Below, piece after piece: positions 9,260 through 18,506 of a DNA stretch of 64,000 nucleotides (position 1 is its first letter; each line of letters starts with the position of its first letter). Made by a program: the position numbers and the translations under genes. Source of the stretch: Pelagicoccus mobilis (GTDB taxonomy: Bacteria > Verrucomicrobiota > Verrucomicrobiia > Opitutales > Opitutaceae); assembly GCF_016595505.1 (NCBI RefSeq), contig NZ_JAENIL010000005.1, positions 62,001 through 126,000 on the forward strand. Direction: 5' to 3'. A model generated the notes under the pieces. The model was not told where the DNA came from. It saw only the letters and a program-made list of their open reading frames with translations, and did not search any database.

Positions 9260-10843
9260 CTACTTATCCCAATAGGCATCCACAATTGCTTGGATCTCTG
9301 GATAGGCCTCATCGGTTTCGTTTAGCTCGATGCGTTGTCGCTTCAGCTCTTCCTTAAGCTGGGCGATGATGTGCTTGTATTCAGGATTATTGTACCTGTT
9401 GACCATTTCCTGCGGATCGTTCTTCAAGTCGTAGAATTCCCAAGTGTGCGGCGTCTCCTTTTCGATGCCGTGGTAGGTCTTCCCCCAATAGAAATTCTTG
9501 AATTCCTCTTCAGGCAGATAGTGCTTACCGTAGTAGAAGATGAGTTTGTAGTCCTTGGTACGCACCCCGAAGTGTGCCGGAACATAATGATGGATGATAT
9601 GCATCCAGTAACGATAATAAGTCGCCTTACGCCAATCCTTCTCTTCCTTGCCCTCTAGCGTTCGTTTGAAGCTCTTGCCCTGCATATAATCAGGCGTCTT
9701 GCCACCAGCCAGTTCGATCATGGTCGGAGCGAAATCCGTGTTATTGACCAAGAGATCAGTCACCCTTCCGGATTCGATCATCTTCGGGTAGTGCATGATG
9801 TAGGGCATCTGCATCGATTCCTCATACATCCAGCGCTTGTCCTGAAGATCGTGCTCCCCAAGCATCATGCCTTGGTCGCCAGTATAGATGATGACTGTAT
9901 TTTCCCAAAGCCCTTCTTTCTTAAGGTAATCAAAGAAGCGACCGAGATTATCGTCGATCCCCTTCACGCAACGCAGGTAGTCCTTCATGTACCTTTGATA
10001 AGCAAGGTGGGTTGCTTCATTTCCCTCGAACTTCCCATCCAAGAAGATGTCGTTGTAGTTGCGGTACATGTGCCTATCCGAAACGGATGTCCCGATGTAA
10101 TTCTCGAGCGATCCGTCCTTACCACGCGTTCCCTCCGAGCCCCAGTTTGGTTGGTAGTACAAGCTTGAGGGCTCTGGGATCTCTGTCTTCGCCAAAAACT
10201 CCTCGTAGCGTGGGGCGTATTCAAAAAAGTCATGCGGTGCCTTGTAGTGATGCATCAAAAAGAAGGGCTTCGACTTGTCCAAGTTCTTGAGGTAATCGAT
10301 CGACAGATCCGTAATCACGTCCGTGGAATGCCCTTCGCTTTCCACTTTATTCTTCGGCCATTCGCCCTTCCCTTTCTCAAGGAAGGTCGGATTGAAATAC
10401 TTTCCTTGGCTCGGCAGCACCTTGTAGTAGTCGAAAGCAGCCGGTTCTTTCTTCAGATGCCACTTCCCGATAACCGCTGTGCTATAGCCTAGTTTTTTAA
10501 GTTCCTTTGGGAGGTACTGCTTCTCCGGACCGAGCTTATGGTCCAAGTCCAATACGCCATTGGTTTGTGGATACTGACCAGTGATAATCGATGCACGGCT
10601 CGGGGTGCAGATGGAGTTATTACAAAATGCATTCTCAAAAAGAATTCCCTCTTCCGCCAGGCGATCCAAATTTGGAGTCAAATCGAGACCGGCTAAACGA
10701 CTTCCATACGCGCCAATTGCATTGGCGGCATGGTCATCCGACATGATGAAAATGATGTTCGGCTGTTTCGCCTTCGCTTGCAGTTCAACGCAGAACAACA
10801 AGCAACTGGCTAGAATCAGAAGTTTCCTAATGAGAACGTTCAT
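9260..10843 (-). CDS. Secreted sulfatase, family S1 (formylglycine-dependent)
   Basis: A 527-residue sulfatase with a signal peptide (about 1-24). The metal-binding Asp pair is D36-D37 (IFIMSDDH). The sulfatase signature CTPSR has Cys79 as the residue to be matured to formylglycine by an anaerobic- or FGE-type enzyme encoded elsewhere. GKWHLK and TGDQGMMLGEHD are further active-site segments. It would remove sulfate esters from algal or mucin-like glycans in the periplasm or outside the cell. Its start is 26 bases after the stop of the large GH2 gene on the same strand, so the two form an operon. The exact sulfated sugar cannot be read from sequence. Confidence 0.9.
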   Translation of the reverse strand: MNVLIRKLLILASCLLFCVELQAKAKQPNIIFIMSDDHAANAIGAYGSRLAGLDLTPNLDRLAEEGILFENAFCNNSICTPSRASIITGQYPQTNGVLDLDHKLGPEKQYLPKELKKLGYSTAVIGKWHLKKEPAAFDYYKVLPSQGKYFNPTFLEKGKGEWPKNKVESEGHSTDVITDLSIDYLKNLDKSKPFFLMHHYKAPHDFFEYAPRYEEFLAKTEIPEPSSLYYQPNWGSEGTRGKDGSLENYIGTSVSDRHMYRNYNDIFLDGKFEGNEATHLAYQRYMKDYLRCVKGIDDNLGRFFDYLKKEGLWENTVIIYTGDQGMMLGEHDLQDKRWMYEESMQMPYIMHYPKMIESGRVTDLLVNNTDFAPTMIELAGGKTPDYMQGKSFKRTLEGKEEKDWRKATYYRYWMHIIHHYVPAHFGVRTKDYKLIFYYGKHYLPEEEFKNFYWGKTYHGIEKETPHTWEFYDLKNDPQEMVNRYNNPEYKHIIAQLKEELKRQRIELNETDEAYPEIQAIVDAYWDK

Positions 10844-10869
10844 AAGTATCTAAATTGAAAGGAGTTCCA

Positions 10870-13800
10870 TCACTCCAGTGCCCCCTCAGAAAGCACAGGA
10901 ATGTGTACATTGAAGGAATGCAGGACATTATTGTCATCCCGCGTATCTGCCGCGCAGAACAAGGCGACTGGTTTGCCATCTTCCATGTAAAGTTGCGGAC
11001 GCTCCAAATGCTCCAGTTCCTGCACCTCACCGTTTTCCCACTCGATCTGTAAGGTGGACACCAAAGGGTTTGAAGCGAGGTCCCAATCGAAACCATCTTC
11101 AGAGTCAAATAACACGAGGGCACGCCCCGCGCTTGTGAAGGCTCCATGCATATCTTTAACGATCGCACGGTATTTACCATCCTGATACCAGATAAACGGA
11201 TCCTCCGCGGGGAAATCAGTCCCCTTAGCTGTAAACACAGGTTTATCATACTTCTTAAACGGGCCTGTCGGGCGATCCGAAGTCGCTACACAATGCACGA
11301 CTGGACCGCCTGATACTCGATCAATCTTCTTCCCTACCGCCTTATAAACCATCAAGTAGCCGCCATCGGGACGCTTGGTGATTGATGGGTTATTCGCCAG
11401 TAGAGCATCTAGGGCATTCTTATCGGTACTCGCATCGATCAATGGCTCGTCGAATCTTTCCCAAGGTCCATTCGGGTCGTCCGCAACGGCGACACCTATG
11501 CGTTGGTTGTTCCGATGTACCCAATTGTACTCGAGTTTTCCGGGCTCGCAGGGATTTATGCCATCGCCCGTGTTGCCCATGTAGTACAAATAGTACTTTC
11601 CGTCGAACTTATGGATAGTGGGATTATGGGTACACAAGCCGTCCCAAAACTCAGCTCCTCTCAAAGGCAGGGTGACGTCCTTGAACGTGAACGGTCCAAA
11701 CGGGGATTCAGAAACAGCATGTGCGACTTCAGAGTGCGTTACCCACGCCCAACCGAGATCCTTTTTCCAGCGGGAATAGAACATATGATAGAGGCCATCT
11801 TCCCCCTTAATGACAGACCCTCCCCACGTATGCATGTCCTCATCCTTCAAAACTGATTTGGGCGAAACCTTTCCAAGGGATAATTTGAAGTCCTCCGTAA
11901 CACGGCGGATCGCCTTCTTAGTTTCAGACCAACTACTCTCTCCCGATTCAGCATTTCGTTTCATCTTAAAAAACACTTCGTCTCCACCTTCTATTTCGAT
12001 TGATACCATCCCCCTCACATTTGAGGTAAACTCTTTGTCCAAGTTGTTTTTGGATGAGCCGTACTGAATGACGTAGTCACCATCAAAGAAGTCACTGGAG
12101 TAGCCGATCACCAGCTTATCGCCGGCAATGAACGAGTCCCAGATGATCGGTGGAAGAACCTTCTTTCCAACCTTCGCCTTAACAGTTTTCGAAGGCTTGC
12201 TCTTCCCCTTGTCGTTGAGCGCATAAAGCTGAAACTTGTAGCTCTGCCCTGCTTCCAAACCCTCTACATCGATCCAAGAATCGATGGTCTTATAAGACTC
12301 TTGAACCTTGCCGCCTTTACCAGAATAAGAGACATAGTATTCGGCAGCATTGGGAACTTGCTCAAAGAGAATCCGCACCGAGTCCTTACCGGAAATGATC
12401 TGCGCTATTTCAGGTGCTATGGCATTCTGAAAAGAGACGGTCTTGTCGAGACGCGAGTGCTGCGTCGGCGTCATGAGGCTTACCGTTAGGTCCAAGACAT
12501 CCGATCCCACTCCATCCCAGGAAATAGAACCACTCCACTCACCATCCGTTGGCAAGATCGTCGGCAAATCGATAGAGTCATTGAATGCGACCTTACCGCT
12601 CATGTCTCTGAACTGGTAGGCTAGCTTGTATCCACGCATCGCATGACTTGGGTAGTCACGCTCGCTGCGCACTGGCATACGCACATCTGCAGTTCCCTTG
12701 TCGAAATCGATGTTCGTAATTTCGATGCCCTTCACCGGAGCATGCTCTCGCTTGATCCGATCGAACAAGCGACGCTTCTGTCTCCAAGTATTGATGACAC
12801 CCCAAACACGGTTTTCCTCGGCGGTGGTTCCCGCGTAGGCACTTCGATAATCATTGAAGGTCCACATGGAGGTACCGATCACAAACTCGTTCTTGTCGCG
12901 GTAGTGGTTTGTCCATTCGGAGAAGATCTCTTTGTCCCCGTCCAAAGCGGTAGACGGAAACGGATCGAATCCGAACTCAGAGATAAATACTGGCTTGTCC
13001 GGCCATTTGGTTCTGAGGGTCGTCAGGATCTCCTGCGGGTCGCCCTGCCAACGGTACATGTTGTGCATGATCATATCCACAAAAGTGTTCGGGTCGGTCT
13101 CAGGCGTGTATTCCTCCTTCTGTCCCGAGTTGCTCACACAAGTTACCAGGCGGTAAGGATCGAGCTCTTTCTTGACGTACTCGATCATGTCACGCCCGTA
13201 TTCAAAGTGATTGTTCAATTCGTTGCCTACACTCCAACCAATGATGCAAGGGTGGTTGATATCGCGCTCGATCATTCCCTTTAGCCAGTATTTGGACAGG
13301 AAGTAGTTTTTCTCGGTAACTCTTACACCATGCTCTTCGCGTAGCTTAACGTAGGGCTCGTCGAGTATGAGAAGTTCCTCAATCTCAGGATCTAGCGTGA
13401 TCCCCTTTTCGGCTTCTAGCTTGGATACCGGATAGTAGTTCGCTCGAAACTCGTCGTTGTCCAAATCGCGAATATTCGCCTCTTCAAAAATCAGTATCCC
13501 CTTGCGATTACAGACATCGAAGAGCCTTTCGTTCTGGGTACCATGCATGATGCGCATGAAGTTCGCCCCTGCCTCCTTCATAAGATCCACATCTTCTTCC
13601 AATACATGGAGCGGTTCCGAAGAGCCCCAGTAGCGACTCTCACTAACACGGTTGTATCCAGCCAGGCGGACAGGTTCTCCATTCAGGAGCATTTGAGAAT
13701 CAGTGAGTTCGACCTTCCTGATTCCAAAGTCATCAACTCTTCGGTCCAAAACGGATTTCCCTTCGGAGATCGTTGTTTCCATCTGGTAGAGTTTCGGGTT

Positions 13801-15060
13801 ATCGAAATGCCACAGCTCTACCTCGTCGGATGTGAGAACAGTGGCCAGCTGGATTTCCTCCACGCTATTCGCAGCGACTCGGAAGGAGCCACTCATGTCT
13901 CCAATATCAGCACTGTCTCGAACACGAGAGGTGACCTTGATGGTCTTTTCCTCAGCAGAGCAGTTTTCGACTTTCACCCTGAGCGTGAGCTTGGCTGCAC
14001 CCGTTCTCAGGTTTGGATCAGCATGGATGTACTGATAGTCGATCCTCGCATCCTTGTTCTTGGTCAAAGCAACATCTCGAATGATGCCGCCCCAATTCCA
14101 AGTTGCCCCCACGACGGCAGTGTTGTCGGCGCGAACAGCGATTACGTTCTCTCCTCCAAAGTCCAAGACATCGGTCACATCAAACTCGAAAGGCGTGAAG
14201 CCGCCCCGATTCTTTCCAAGCAGCTTTCCATTTAGATAGACAGAGGACAGATGGTACACTCCACCGAACTTGAGGTAGTAACGTTCGTCAGACTTCTTCT
14301 TCCAATTGGAAGGAAGGTCGATCGTCTTTCGGTACCAACCAATCCCCGTGTAGTTGGAAAATTCATTGATCATTCCCCAATGACCAGGGACTTCCAAGTC
14401 GTTCCAGTCAGAGTCATCGAAGTCGCTCAGGAAGACGCGAGCTGGCTCTTCTTTAGCCTTCAAGTAACGCTCCTCGGAGATTTCTCTAAACATCACCGCA
14501 TCCGCAGCCACTGTTCCACTCACGATCGCGGTTAGCTCGACATAGTTTTCTTCCTCTCGATCAAACTTGAAGATACCCAGGCTGTTCCACTCGTTACAAA
14601 AGACACGCTGGCTCACGTACTTGGTCGTTACTCCATCGGCGTGCTTCACGTTGTACTGAGTCGTCAGATGCGAGGAGAACGGATAATAGGTGAATACTTC
14701 GTAGTATCCGGACTCCTCGAACTGCGGCAAAAACCTGAAGTAGGAGTCATCATCCTTGTCACCCCCCTTAAGACTCGTGAGCGTGAAGTTATGCTGCACG
14801 TAGTCTTTCCCATAAAACCGGGAGTTTCTCCCCGCTGTAGAAGAGAGCTTCCACTTCCCCTTCGCTTCGACATTTGGGTCGGTGTTGTCGACCACAATAT
14901 CCGTATCCGTTACACGGATATTCATGTAGTTCGAGCCCTCGCCGTAGATGGCGTAGAATTTCCAATCACCATTTAGCGAGAGTTCGCCTTCACCCGCAGC
15001 CGATCCGAAAAGGGCCGAGGCAAAAAAGAATGTTAGGGTAAAGAGGCTACAGTGCTTCAT
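10870..15060 (-). CDS. Multidomain GH2 enzyme with nested N-terminal domain and C-terminal GH43-like propeller
   Basis: A 1396-residue secreted enzyme, far longer than usual GH2 proteins. After a signal peptide (about 1-22) the GH2 sugar-binding domain opens with LSLNGDWKFYA (28-36). It is interrupted by about 160 residues resembling golvesin/Xly-type binding modules (about 45-195) and resumes at FDDSDWNDLEVPGHW. The GH2 barrel shows GYNRVSESRYWG, acid/base Glu614 (SVGNEL) and nucleophile Glu695 (VFISEFGF), which suggests a beta-galactosidase-type activity. Two fibronectin-III-like domains follow (about 880-1050). A five-bladed propeller like GH43/GH117 enzymes ends it (about 1055-1396: MHTWGGSVIKGEDGLYHMFY, THNPTIHKFDGKYYLYY, AEDPFIWYQDGKYR). 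It probably attacks two linkages of one branched galactan. The sulfatase follows in the operon. Confidence 0.85.
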   Translation of the reverse strand: MKHCSLFTLTFFFASALFGSAAGEGELSLNGDWKFYAIYGEGSNYMNIRVTDTDIVVDNTDPNVEAKGKWKLSSTAGRNSRFYGKDYVQHNFTLTSLKGGDKDDDSYFRFLPQFEESGYYEVFTYYPFSSHLTTQYNVKHADGVTTKYVSQRVFCNEWNSLGIFKFDREEENYVELTAIVSGTVAADAVMFREISEERYLKAKEEPARVFLSDFDDSDWNDLEVPGHWGMINEFSNYTGIGWYRKTIDLPSNWKKKSDERYYLKFGGVYHLSSVYLNGKLLGKNRGGFTPFEFDVTDVLDFGGENVIAVRADNTAVVGATWNWGGIIRDVALTKNKDARIDYQYIHADPNLRTGAAKLTLRVKVENCSAEEKTIKVTSRVRDSADIGDMSGSFRVAANSVEEIQLATVLTSDEVELWHFDNPKLYQMETTISEGKSVLDRRVDDFGIRKVELTDSQMLLNGEPVRLAGYNRVSESRYWGSSEPLHVLEEDVDLMKEAGANFMRIMHGTQNERLFDVCNRKGILIFEEANIRDLDNDEFRANYYPVSKLEAEKGITLDPEIEELLILDEPYVKLREEHGVRVTEKNYFLSKYWLKGMIERDINHPCIIGWSVGNELNNHFEYGRDMIEYVKKELDPYRLVTCVSNSGQKEEYTPETDPNTFVDMIMHNMYRWQGDPQEILTTLRTKWPDKPVFISEFGFDPFPSTALDGDKEIFSEWTNHYRDKNEFVIGTSMWTFNDYRSAYAGTTAEENRVWGVINTWRQKRRLFDRIKREHAPVKGIEITNIDFDKGTADVRMPVRSERDYPSHAMRGYKLAYQFRDMSGKVAFNDSIDLPTILPTDGEWSGSISWDGVGSDVLDLTVSLMTPTQHSRLDKTVSFQNAIAPEIAQIISGKDSVRILFEQVPNAAEYYVSYSGKGGKVQESYKTIDSWIDVEGLEAGQSYKFQLYALNDKGKSKPSKTVKAKVGKKVLPPIIWDSFIAGDKLVIGYSSDFFDGDYVIQYGSSKNNLDKEFTSNVRGMVSIEIEGGDEVFFKMKRNAESGESSWSETKKAIRRVTEDFKLSLGKVSPKSVLKDEDMHTWGGSVIKGEDGLYHMFYSRWKKDLGWAWVTHSEVAHAVSESPFGPFTFKDVTLPLRGAEFWDGLCTHNPTIHKFDGKYYLYYMGNTGDGINPCEPGKLEYNWVHRNNQRIGVAVADDPNGPWERFDEPLIDASTDKNALDALLANNPSITKRPDGGYLMVYKAVGKKIDRVSGGPVVHCVATSDRPTGPFKKYDKPVFTAKGTDFPAEDPFIWYQDGKYRAIVKDMHGAFTSAGRALVLFDSEDGFDWDLASNPLVSTLQIEWENGEVQELEHLERPQLYMEDGKPVALFCAADTRDDNNVLHSFNVHIPVLSEGALE

Positions 15061-15277
15061 AGAATTCAGGGTAGTCGTTCGAAAGTGATCGTTAACTGCT
15101 TGGGTTTATTATATCCAAAACAACTACGTTGAATCGATTGAGCACCCCTTTACTAGCGATCCTCTAGTCAACAGCGCAACCAGGTTCAAACAGACAAAAT
15201 CAGTTTCAGAATTTACCAATTATTCCTCGTGCCACGCTTCTAATCTCTACCCGTGGTAAATTGTGCACCTGAAGAAA

Positions 15278-15415
15278 TTAACGATGATCGCTTCGCTAGC
15301 GATGATGCTTCGCAACATGATGGCAACGAAATCCAAGTGTTCTCTAAAGACAACTCGAACTCTCATCATGCTCGCCAAAGGCGATCTTGTAGGTCGAAGA
15401 CCGTATCATCGTTAA
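15278..15415. repeat. TTAACGATGAT-ended inverted repeat element, copy 1
   Basis: TTAACGATGAT at the left end and ATCATCGTTAA at the right end (ending 15415) are perfect inverted ends of a 138-base non-coding element. A 113-base relative with the same ends is at 18376. It holds internal short hairpins (CGCTTCGCTAGCG). It could be a small non-autonomous mobile element. The rest of the 370-base gap 15061-15430 shows no gene or clear signal. Confidence 0.55.
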
Positions 15416-15430
15416 TATGATCAACAACCC

Positions 15431-16027
15431 CTACCGGTTCAGCTTCAACACAAAGGCATGCTCGCAAGGCTTCTCCTCTGGGAAGTGAACAACCAGTGCA
15501 TCACGTGTCTTCTCAAACTTGAGCTCACCCTTGTGACCGATCATTTCGACGCTCTCAATGTCGGTATTGTAACGAGCTCCGCCTAAGGACTTGATCTCCA
15601 ACGTGCCATCTTCCGGCCAGCCCAAGGCAATCGCATACAGTTGTTCTCCCTTGGTTGTGAAGCGAATGTCTTCATTCCCAAAACCGTCGAACTGCATATC
15701 CGCGAGATGCCCCACTTTGGTTTCCGTCGGCCCCTCACCATAAATCAACCAAGGACGGCTTTCATAGATCGCTTCGCCGTTCATCTTAAGCCACTTCCCC
15801 ATTTCACGCAGGCGTTGCTGCTGATCCTCAGGGATCGTTCCATCAGGGGGTGGAGCCAAATTAAGCAACAAACATCCGTTCTTACTCACGATGTCCACCA
15901 GGTCATCGACTAAGTTGTTCGTTGGATAGCAAACGAGCTCCGTTGACCAGATCCACAGTTTCTTGGAGATAGAATTATCCGTTAGCCAAGGATCAGGATA
16001 GATCTTCGGCATCCGGTTACGCTCCAT
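15431..16027 (-). pseudogene. C-terminal remnant of a GH29 alpha-L-fucosidase
   Basis: The frame reads [15 protein letters not shown]..., [38 protein letters not shown] and [12 protein letters not shown]. These match the final third of GH29 enzymes, including the neighbour at 16743-18254 (DIVSKNGVLLLNISPKADG, ATRPWYVYGEGPT). About 290 N-terminal residues, including the region with the catalytic Asp, are absent. The frame can be read further upstream to 16108, but that part is only the reverse complement of the MaoC remnant. The homology stops at a CATG at 16025-16028, where the truncated MaoC gene begins in the opposite direction. No signal peptide remains, so it should be inactive. Confidence 0.75.
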
Positions 16028-16412
16028 GCTCTTCAATTCTCTCGTCCTCGATATGCATCCATATGTTGGTGACGAACGCTTCGCCAAAGAGGAGGGCCTT
16101 TTCGGCAAGCGCCTAGTCGCGGGAGCTCAAGTATTCTCTTACGGCCTCGGTTTGATGGCCAATAACAACATCCACACCTTTAGCTACGGCTACGACAAGC
16201 TGCGCTTCATCAAACCCGTCTTTATCGGAGACACCATCTACACCATCCGCACCCACCTCGAGAAACGCCCCAAGTACGCCGAGATGGGCCTCATCAAGGT
16301 GAGCTACGAAATCTTCAAAGGCGAAGGCGAACTTGCCCTCTACGCCGAACACATCCAAACCGTAAAGTACCGCAATCCAAAGGATTGGGAGGACCAAGTG
16401 GAGAAGAAGTAG
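16026..16412 (+). pseudogene. MaoC-like (hot-dog fold) dehydratase, 5'-truncated
   Basis: A 128-residue frame resembling the central and C-terminal part of MaoC-family (R)-specific enoyl-CoA hydratases: [60 protein letters not shown]. The N-terminal helix and first strands that normally precede the DMHP segment are missing, and a stop codon lies in frame at 15999-16001, just upstream of the only ATG. The gene therefore looks cut at about 16026, exactly where the GH29 remnant on the other strand is cut. It may still be translated as a short protein. MaoC genes are out of place in a polysaccharide locus, which fits a rearrangement. Confidence 0.65.
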
Positions 16413-16423
16413 TTTTGGTTCAT

Positions 16424-16506
16424 GTAGGGCTGCCGCTTGCGGCACGCCGCAAGGACTTAGCTTACCACCTCCTGCAATGCGGCGTGGCGGCAAGCGCCAC
16501 CCCTAC
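16424..16506. repeat. Palindromic GTAGGG...CCCTAC intergenic repeat
   Basis: GTAGGG (16424-16429) and CCCTAC (16501-16506) bound an 83-base GC-rich imperfect palindrome containing GCCGCTTGCGGC and GGCGGCAAGCGCC. It belongs to the dispersed family. It follows the truncated MaoC gene by 11 bases. The rest of the gap up to 16742 shows nothing further that I can support. Confidence 0.65.
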
Positions 16507-16742
16507 TTCCCTGCCAGCGGCTCACACCAGCTACAACGCTTTGTCGCATTTGTTATATCCACACCCGTCTCCCCTCTTGGAAAACAGTCAGAATGTGGTT
16601 CAAAAAGTACAATCTTCCGCCACACTGAAATGGCTCAGTTCATTGTGCGTTGCCCAATGAACCTCGATGAGAGAGCGTTTCGCATCCTCGCCCTACCGAG
16701 GAACGTATTTTGATAATCGAATAGATCAGCGAAACGTAACTC

Positions 16743-18254
16743 ATGAAGTCTCCCCTAACGACCCTAACATTAGCAACTACCGTAGTCCTGAGCTCTCTCA
16801 GCGCCGACGAGTTCAAGCTGGATTGGACTGAATTCCACCAATTTGAAAACGAGCCTGAGTGGTTCAAGGATTCTAAAATCGGAATCTACTTCCATTGGGG
16901 TCCCTACAGCGTGCCAGAGCACAGCAGCGAATGGTACCCGCGCTGGATGCACTTCGAAGGCCACCCGGTCTACAAGCACCACGTGGAAAAGTACGGACAC
17001 CCTTCTGAATTCGGCTATCACGATTTCGTGCCGATGTTCAAAGCAGAACATTTCGATGCCGGAGAATGGGCAGAACTCTTCAAAAAGGCTGGCGCTCGCT
17101 TCGCAGGCCCGGTTGCGGAGCACCACGATGGTTTCGCCATGTGGGATAGCGAGATCACGCCTTGGAACGTAGCGGACAAAGGTCCGAAGCGCGACATCAC
17201 CGGCGAACTCGAAAAAGCCATCCGTGCCGAAGGCATGAAGTTCATCGCCACCTTCCACCACGCTCGTAACCTGCAGCGTCCAAACGATCCGGAAAACTAC
17301 GAGTACGAGTTCGGACACAGACGTCACTACAACCACACTCACATGCCAGCTTTCGAAGGCATGCCACCTGCAAGCGAGGATGACGAGCTCAAGTATCTCT
17401 ACGGCAACATGCCGGAGGACCAATGGCTCGAGGAAGTCTGGCTCGGCAAGCTCAAGGAAGTCATCGACAACTATGATCCGGACATCATCTGGTTCGATGC
17501 GTGGCTCGACAAGATCCCTGAGGACTACCGTCGCGAGTATCTAAAATACTACTACGAGGAAGGTAAAAAGAAGGGGCAGCAAGTTGTCACCACTTACAAG
17601 CAACGTGACTTCCCTGACGATGTCGCGGTCTTCAACATCGAAAAAGGCGGCAAGAAAACCATCTCGCCAGAAGTTTGGCAGAGTGACGACACCGTTAGCT
17701 TTGGTAGCTGGAGCTTCACCGACACTCTCAAGATCAAGCCAGTCTCTATGGTCGTTCACGGGTTGATCGACATCGTAAGCAAGAACGGCGTTCTTCTGCT
17801 CAACATCTCTCCAAAGGCCGATGGAACGATTCCCGAGGACCAAAAGAACGTTCTTCTCGAGATGGGTGAGTGGCTCGAAATGAACGGTGAAGCCATCTAC
17901 GCGACCCGTCCATGGTACGTTTACGGTGAAGGCCCAACTCAATACCAAAAGGGTACTCATGGCGGCATCAAGACCACCACGATCTACACATCCAAGGACA
18001 TCCGCTACACGCAAAGCAAAGACGGCAGCTACGTCTACGCTTTCGTTCTCAAGCAACCAGGTAAGGACGAAGTCATTACACTCGAGTCCTTCAAGCGTGG
18101 CAAAGCCGGAGAAGCCCTGGCGATCGACTCCATCCAACTCATCGGATCTACCGAGAAGGTTGAGTGGAAGCGCGACATGCAAGGTATCCACATCGAAGCA
18201 CCAAACACCTTCGAGAGCGAAATCGCCCTCGTCTACCGTCTGCGTACTAACTAA
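16743..18254 (+). CDS. GH29 alpha-L-fucosidase
   Basis: A 503-residue secreted fucosidase with a signal peptide (about 1-21, cleaved near SLSADEF). The GH29 barrel shows KIGIYFHWGPYS (45-56), the active-site segment AEHHDGFAMWDS (125-136) and the nucleophile Asp252 in DIIWFDAWL. A C-terminal beta-sandwich follows from about residue 370. It releases terminal alpha-L-fucose (or, in some GH29 members, alpha-L-galactose) from glycans. It is transcribed alone on the plus strand with two clear terminators downstream. The truncated GH29 remnant at 15431 is a diverged relative, which suggests that fucosidase genes were once tandem here. Confidence 0.92.
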   Translation: MKSPLTTLTLATTVVLSSLSADEFKLDWTEFHQFENEPEWFKDSKIGIYFHWGPYSVPEHSSEWYPRWMHFEGHPVYKHHVEKYGHPSEFGYHDFVPMFKAEHFDAGEWAELFKKAGARFAGPVAEHHDGFAMWDSEITPWNVADKGPKRDITGELEKAIRAEGMKFIATFHHARNLQRPNDPENYEYEFGHRRHYNHTHMPAFEGMPPASEDDELKYLYGNMPEDQWLEEVWLGKLKEVIDNYDPDIIWFDAWLDKIPEDYRREYLKYYYEEGKKKGQQVVTTYKQRDFPDDVAVFNIEKGGKKTISPEVWQSDDTVSFGSWSFTDTLKIKPVSMVVHGLIDIVSKNGVLLLNISPKADGTIPEDQKNVLLEMGEWLEMNGEAIYATRPWYVYGEGPTQYQKGTHGGIKTTTIYTSKDIRYTQSKDGSYVYAFVLKQPGKDEVITLESFKRGKAGEALAIDSIQLIGSTEKVEWKRDMQGIHIEAPNTFESEIALVYRLRTN

Positions 18255-18264
18255 TTCAATACCA

Positions 18265-18294
18265 GGGCTTGAGGGTCAAACGAACCTCAAGCCC
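18265..18294 (+). terminator. Strong hairpin downstream of the GH29 gene
   Basis: GGGCTTGAGG (18265-18274) pairs perfectly with CCTCAAGCCC (18285-18294) around a 10-base loop and is followed by a short T-rich stretch. It starts 11 bases after the GH29 stop codon. Confidence 0.7.
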
Positions 18295-18316
18295 TTCGCT
18301 TTCACCGAAAGGTAGC

Positions 18317-18344
18317 GGCCATGGTCCCCCATGGCCATTTTTTT
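18317..18344 (+). terminator. Intrinsic terminator with T-run
   Basis: GGCCATGG (18317-18324) and CCATGGCC (18329-18336) form an 8-base-pair stem with a 4-base loop, followed by ATTTTTTT. It is preceded by AAAGGTAGC, the same sequence as the left end of the element at 9083. It probably backs up the preceding terminator. Confidence 0.75.
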
Positions 18345-18375
18345 GTCCCAAACCCCATTCGGTTAGGGCTATATT

Positions 18376-18488
18376 TTAACGATGATACAGCCTGCGGCTT
18401 ACATGATCACCTTCGGCGAGCGATGATAGCATCCACCTCAAACATCATCGCTGCGAAGCATCATCGCTGGCAAAGCCATCATCGTTAA
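18376..18488. repeat. TTAACGATGAT-ended inverted repeat element, copy 2
   Basis: TTAACGATGAT (from 18376) and ATCATCGTTAA (to 18488) are perfect inverted ends of a 113-base element with several internal ATGATCGC-like repeats (GCGATGATAGC, CATCATCGCTG). It lies between convergent GH29 genes. It shares its ends with the 138-base element at 15278. Confidence 0.6.
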
Positions 18489-18506
18489 ATTCCCTCCCCA
18501 AGCACG

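Noticed and set aside
12643-14235. Long plus-strand frames of 213 and 230 codons antisense to the GH2 gene
   Set aside because: Low-complexity shadow translations; the minus-strand gene carries clear catalytic motifs throughout.
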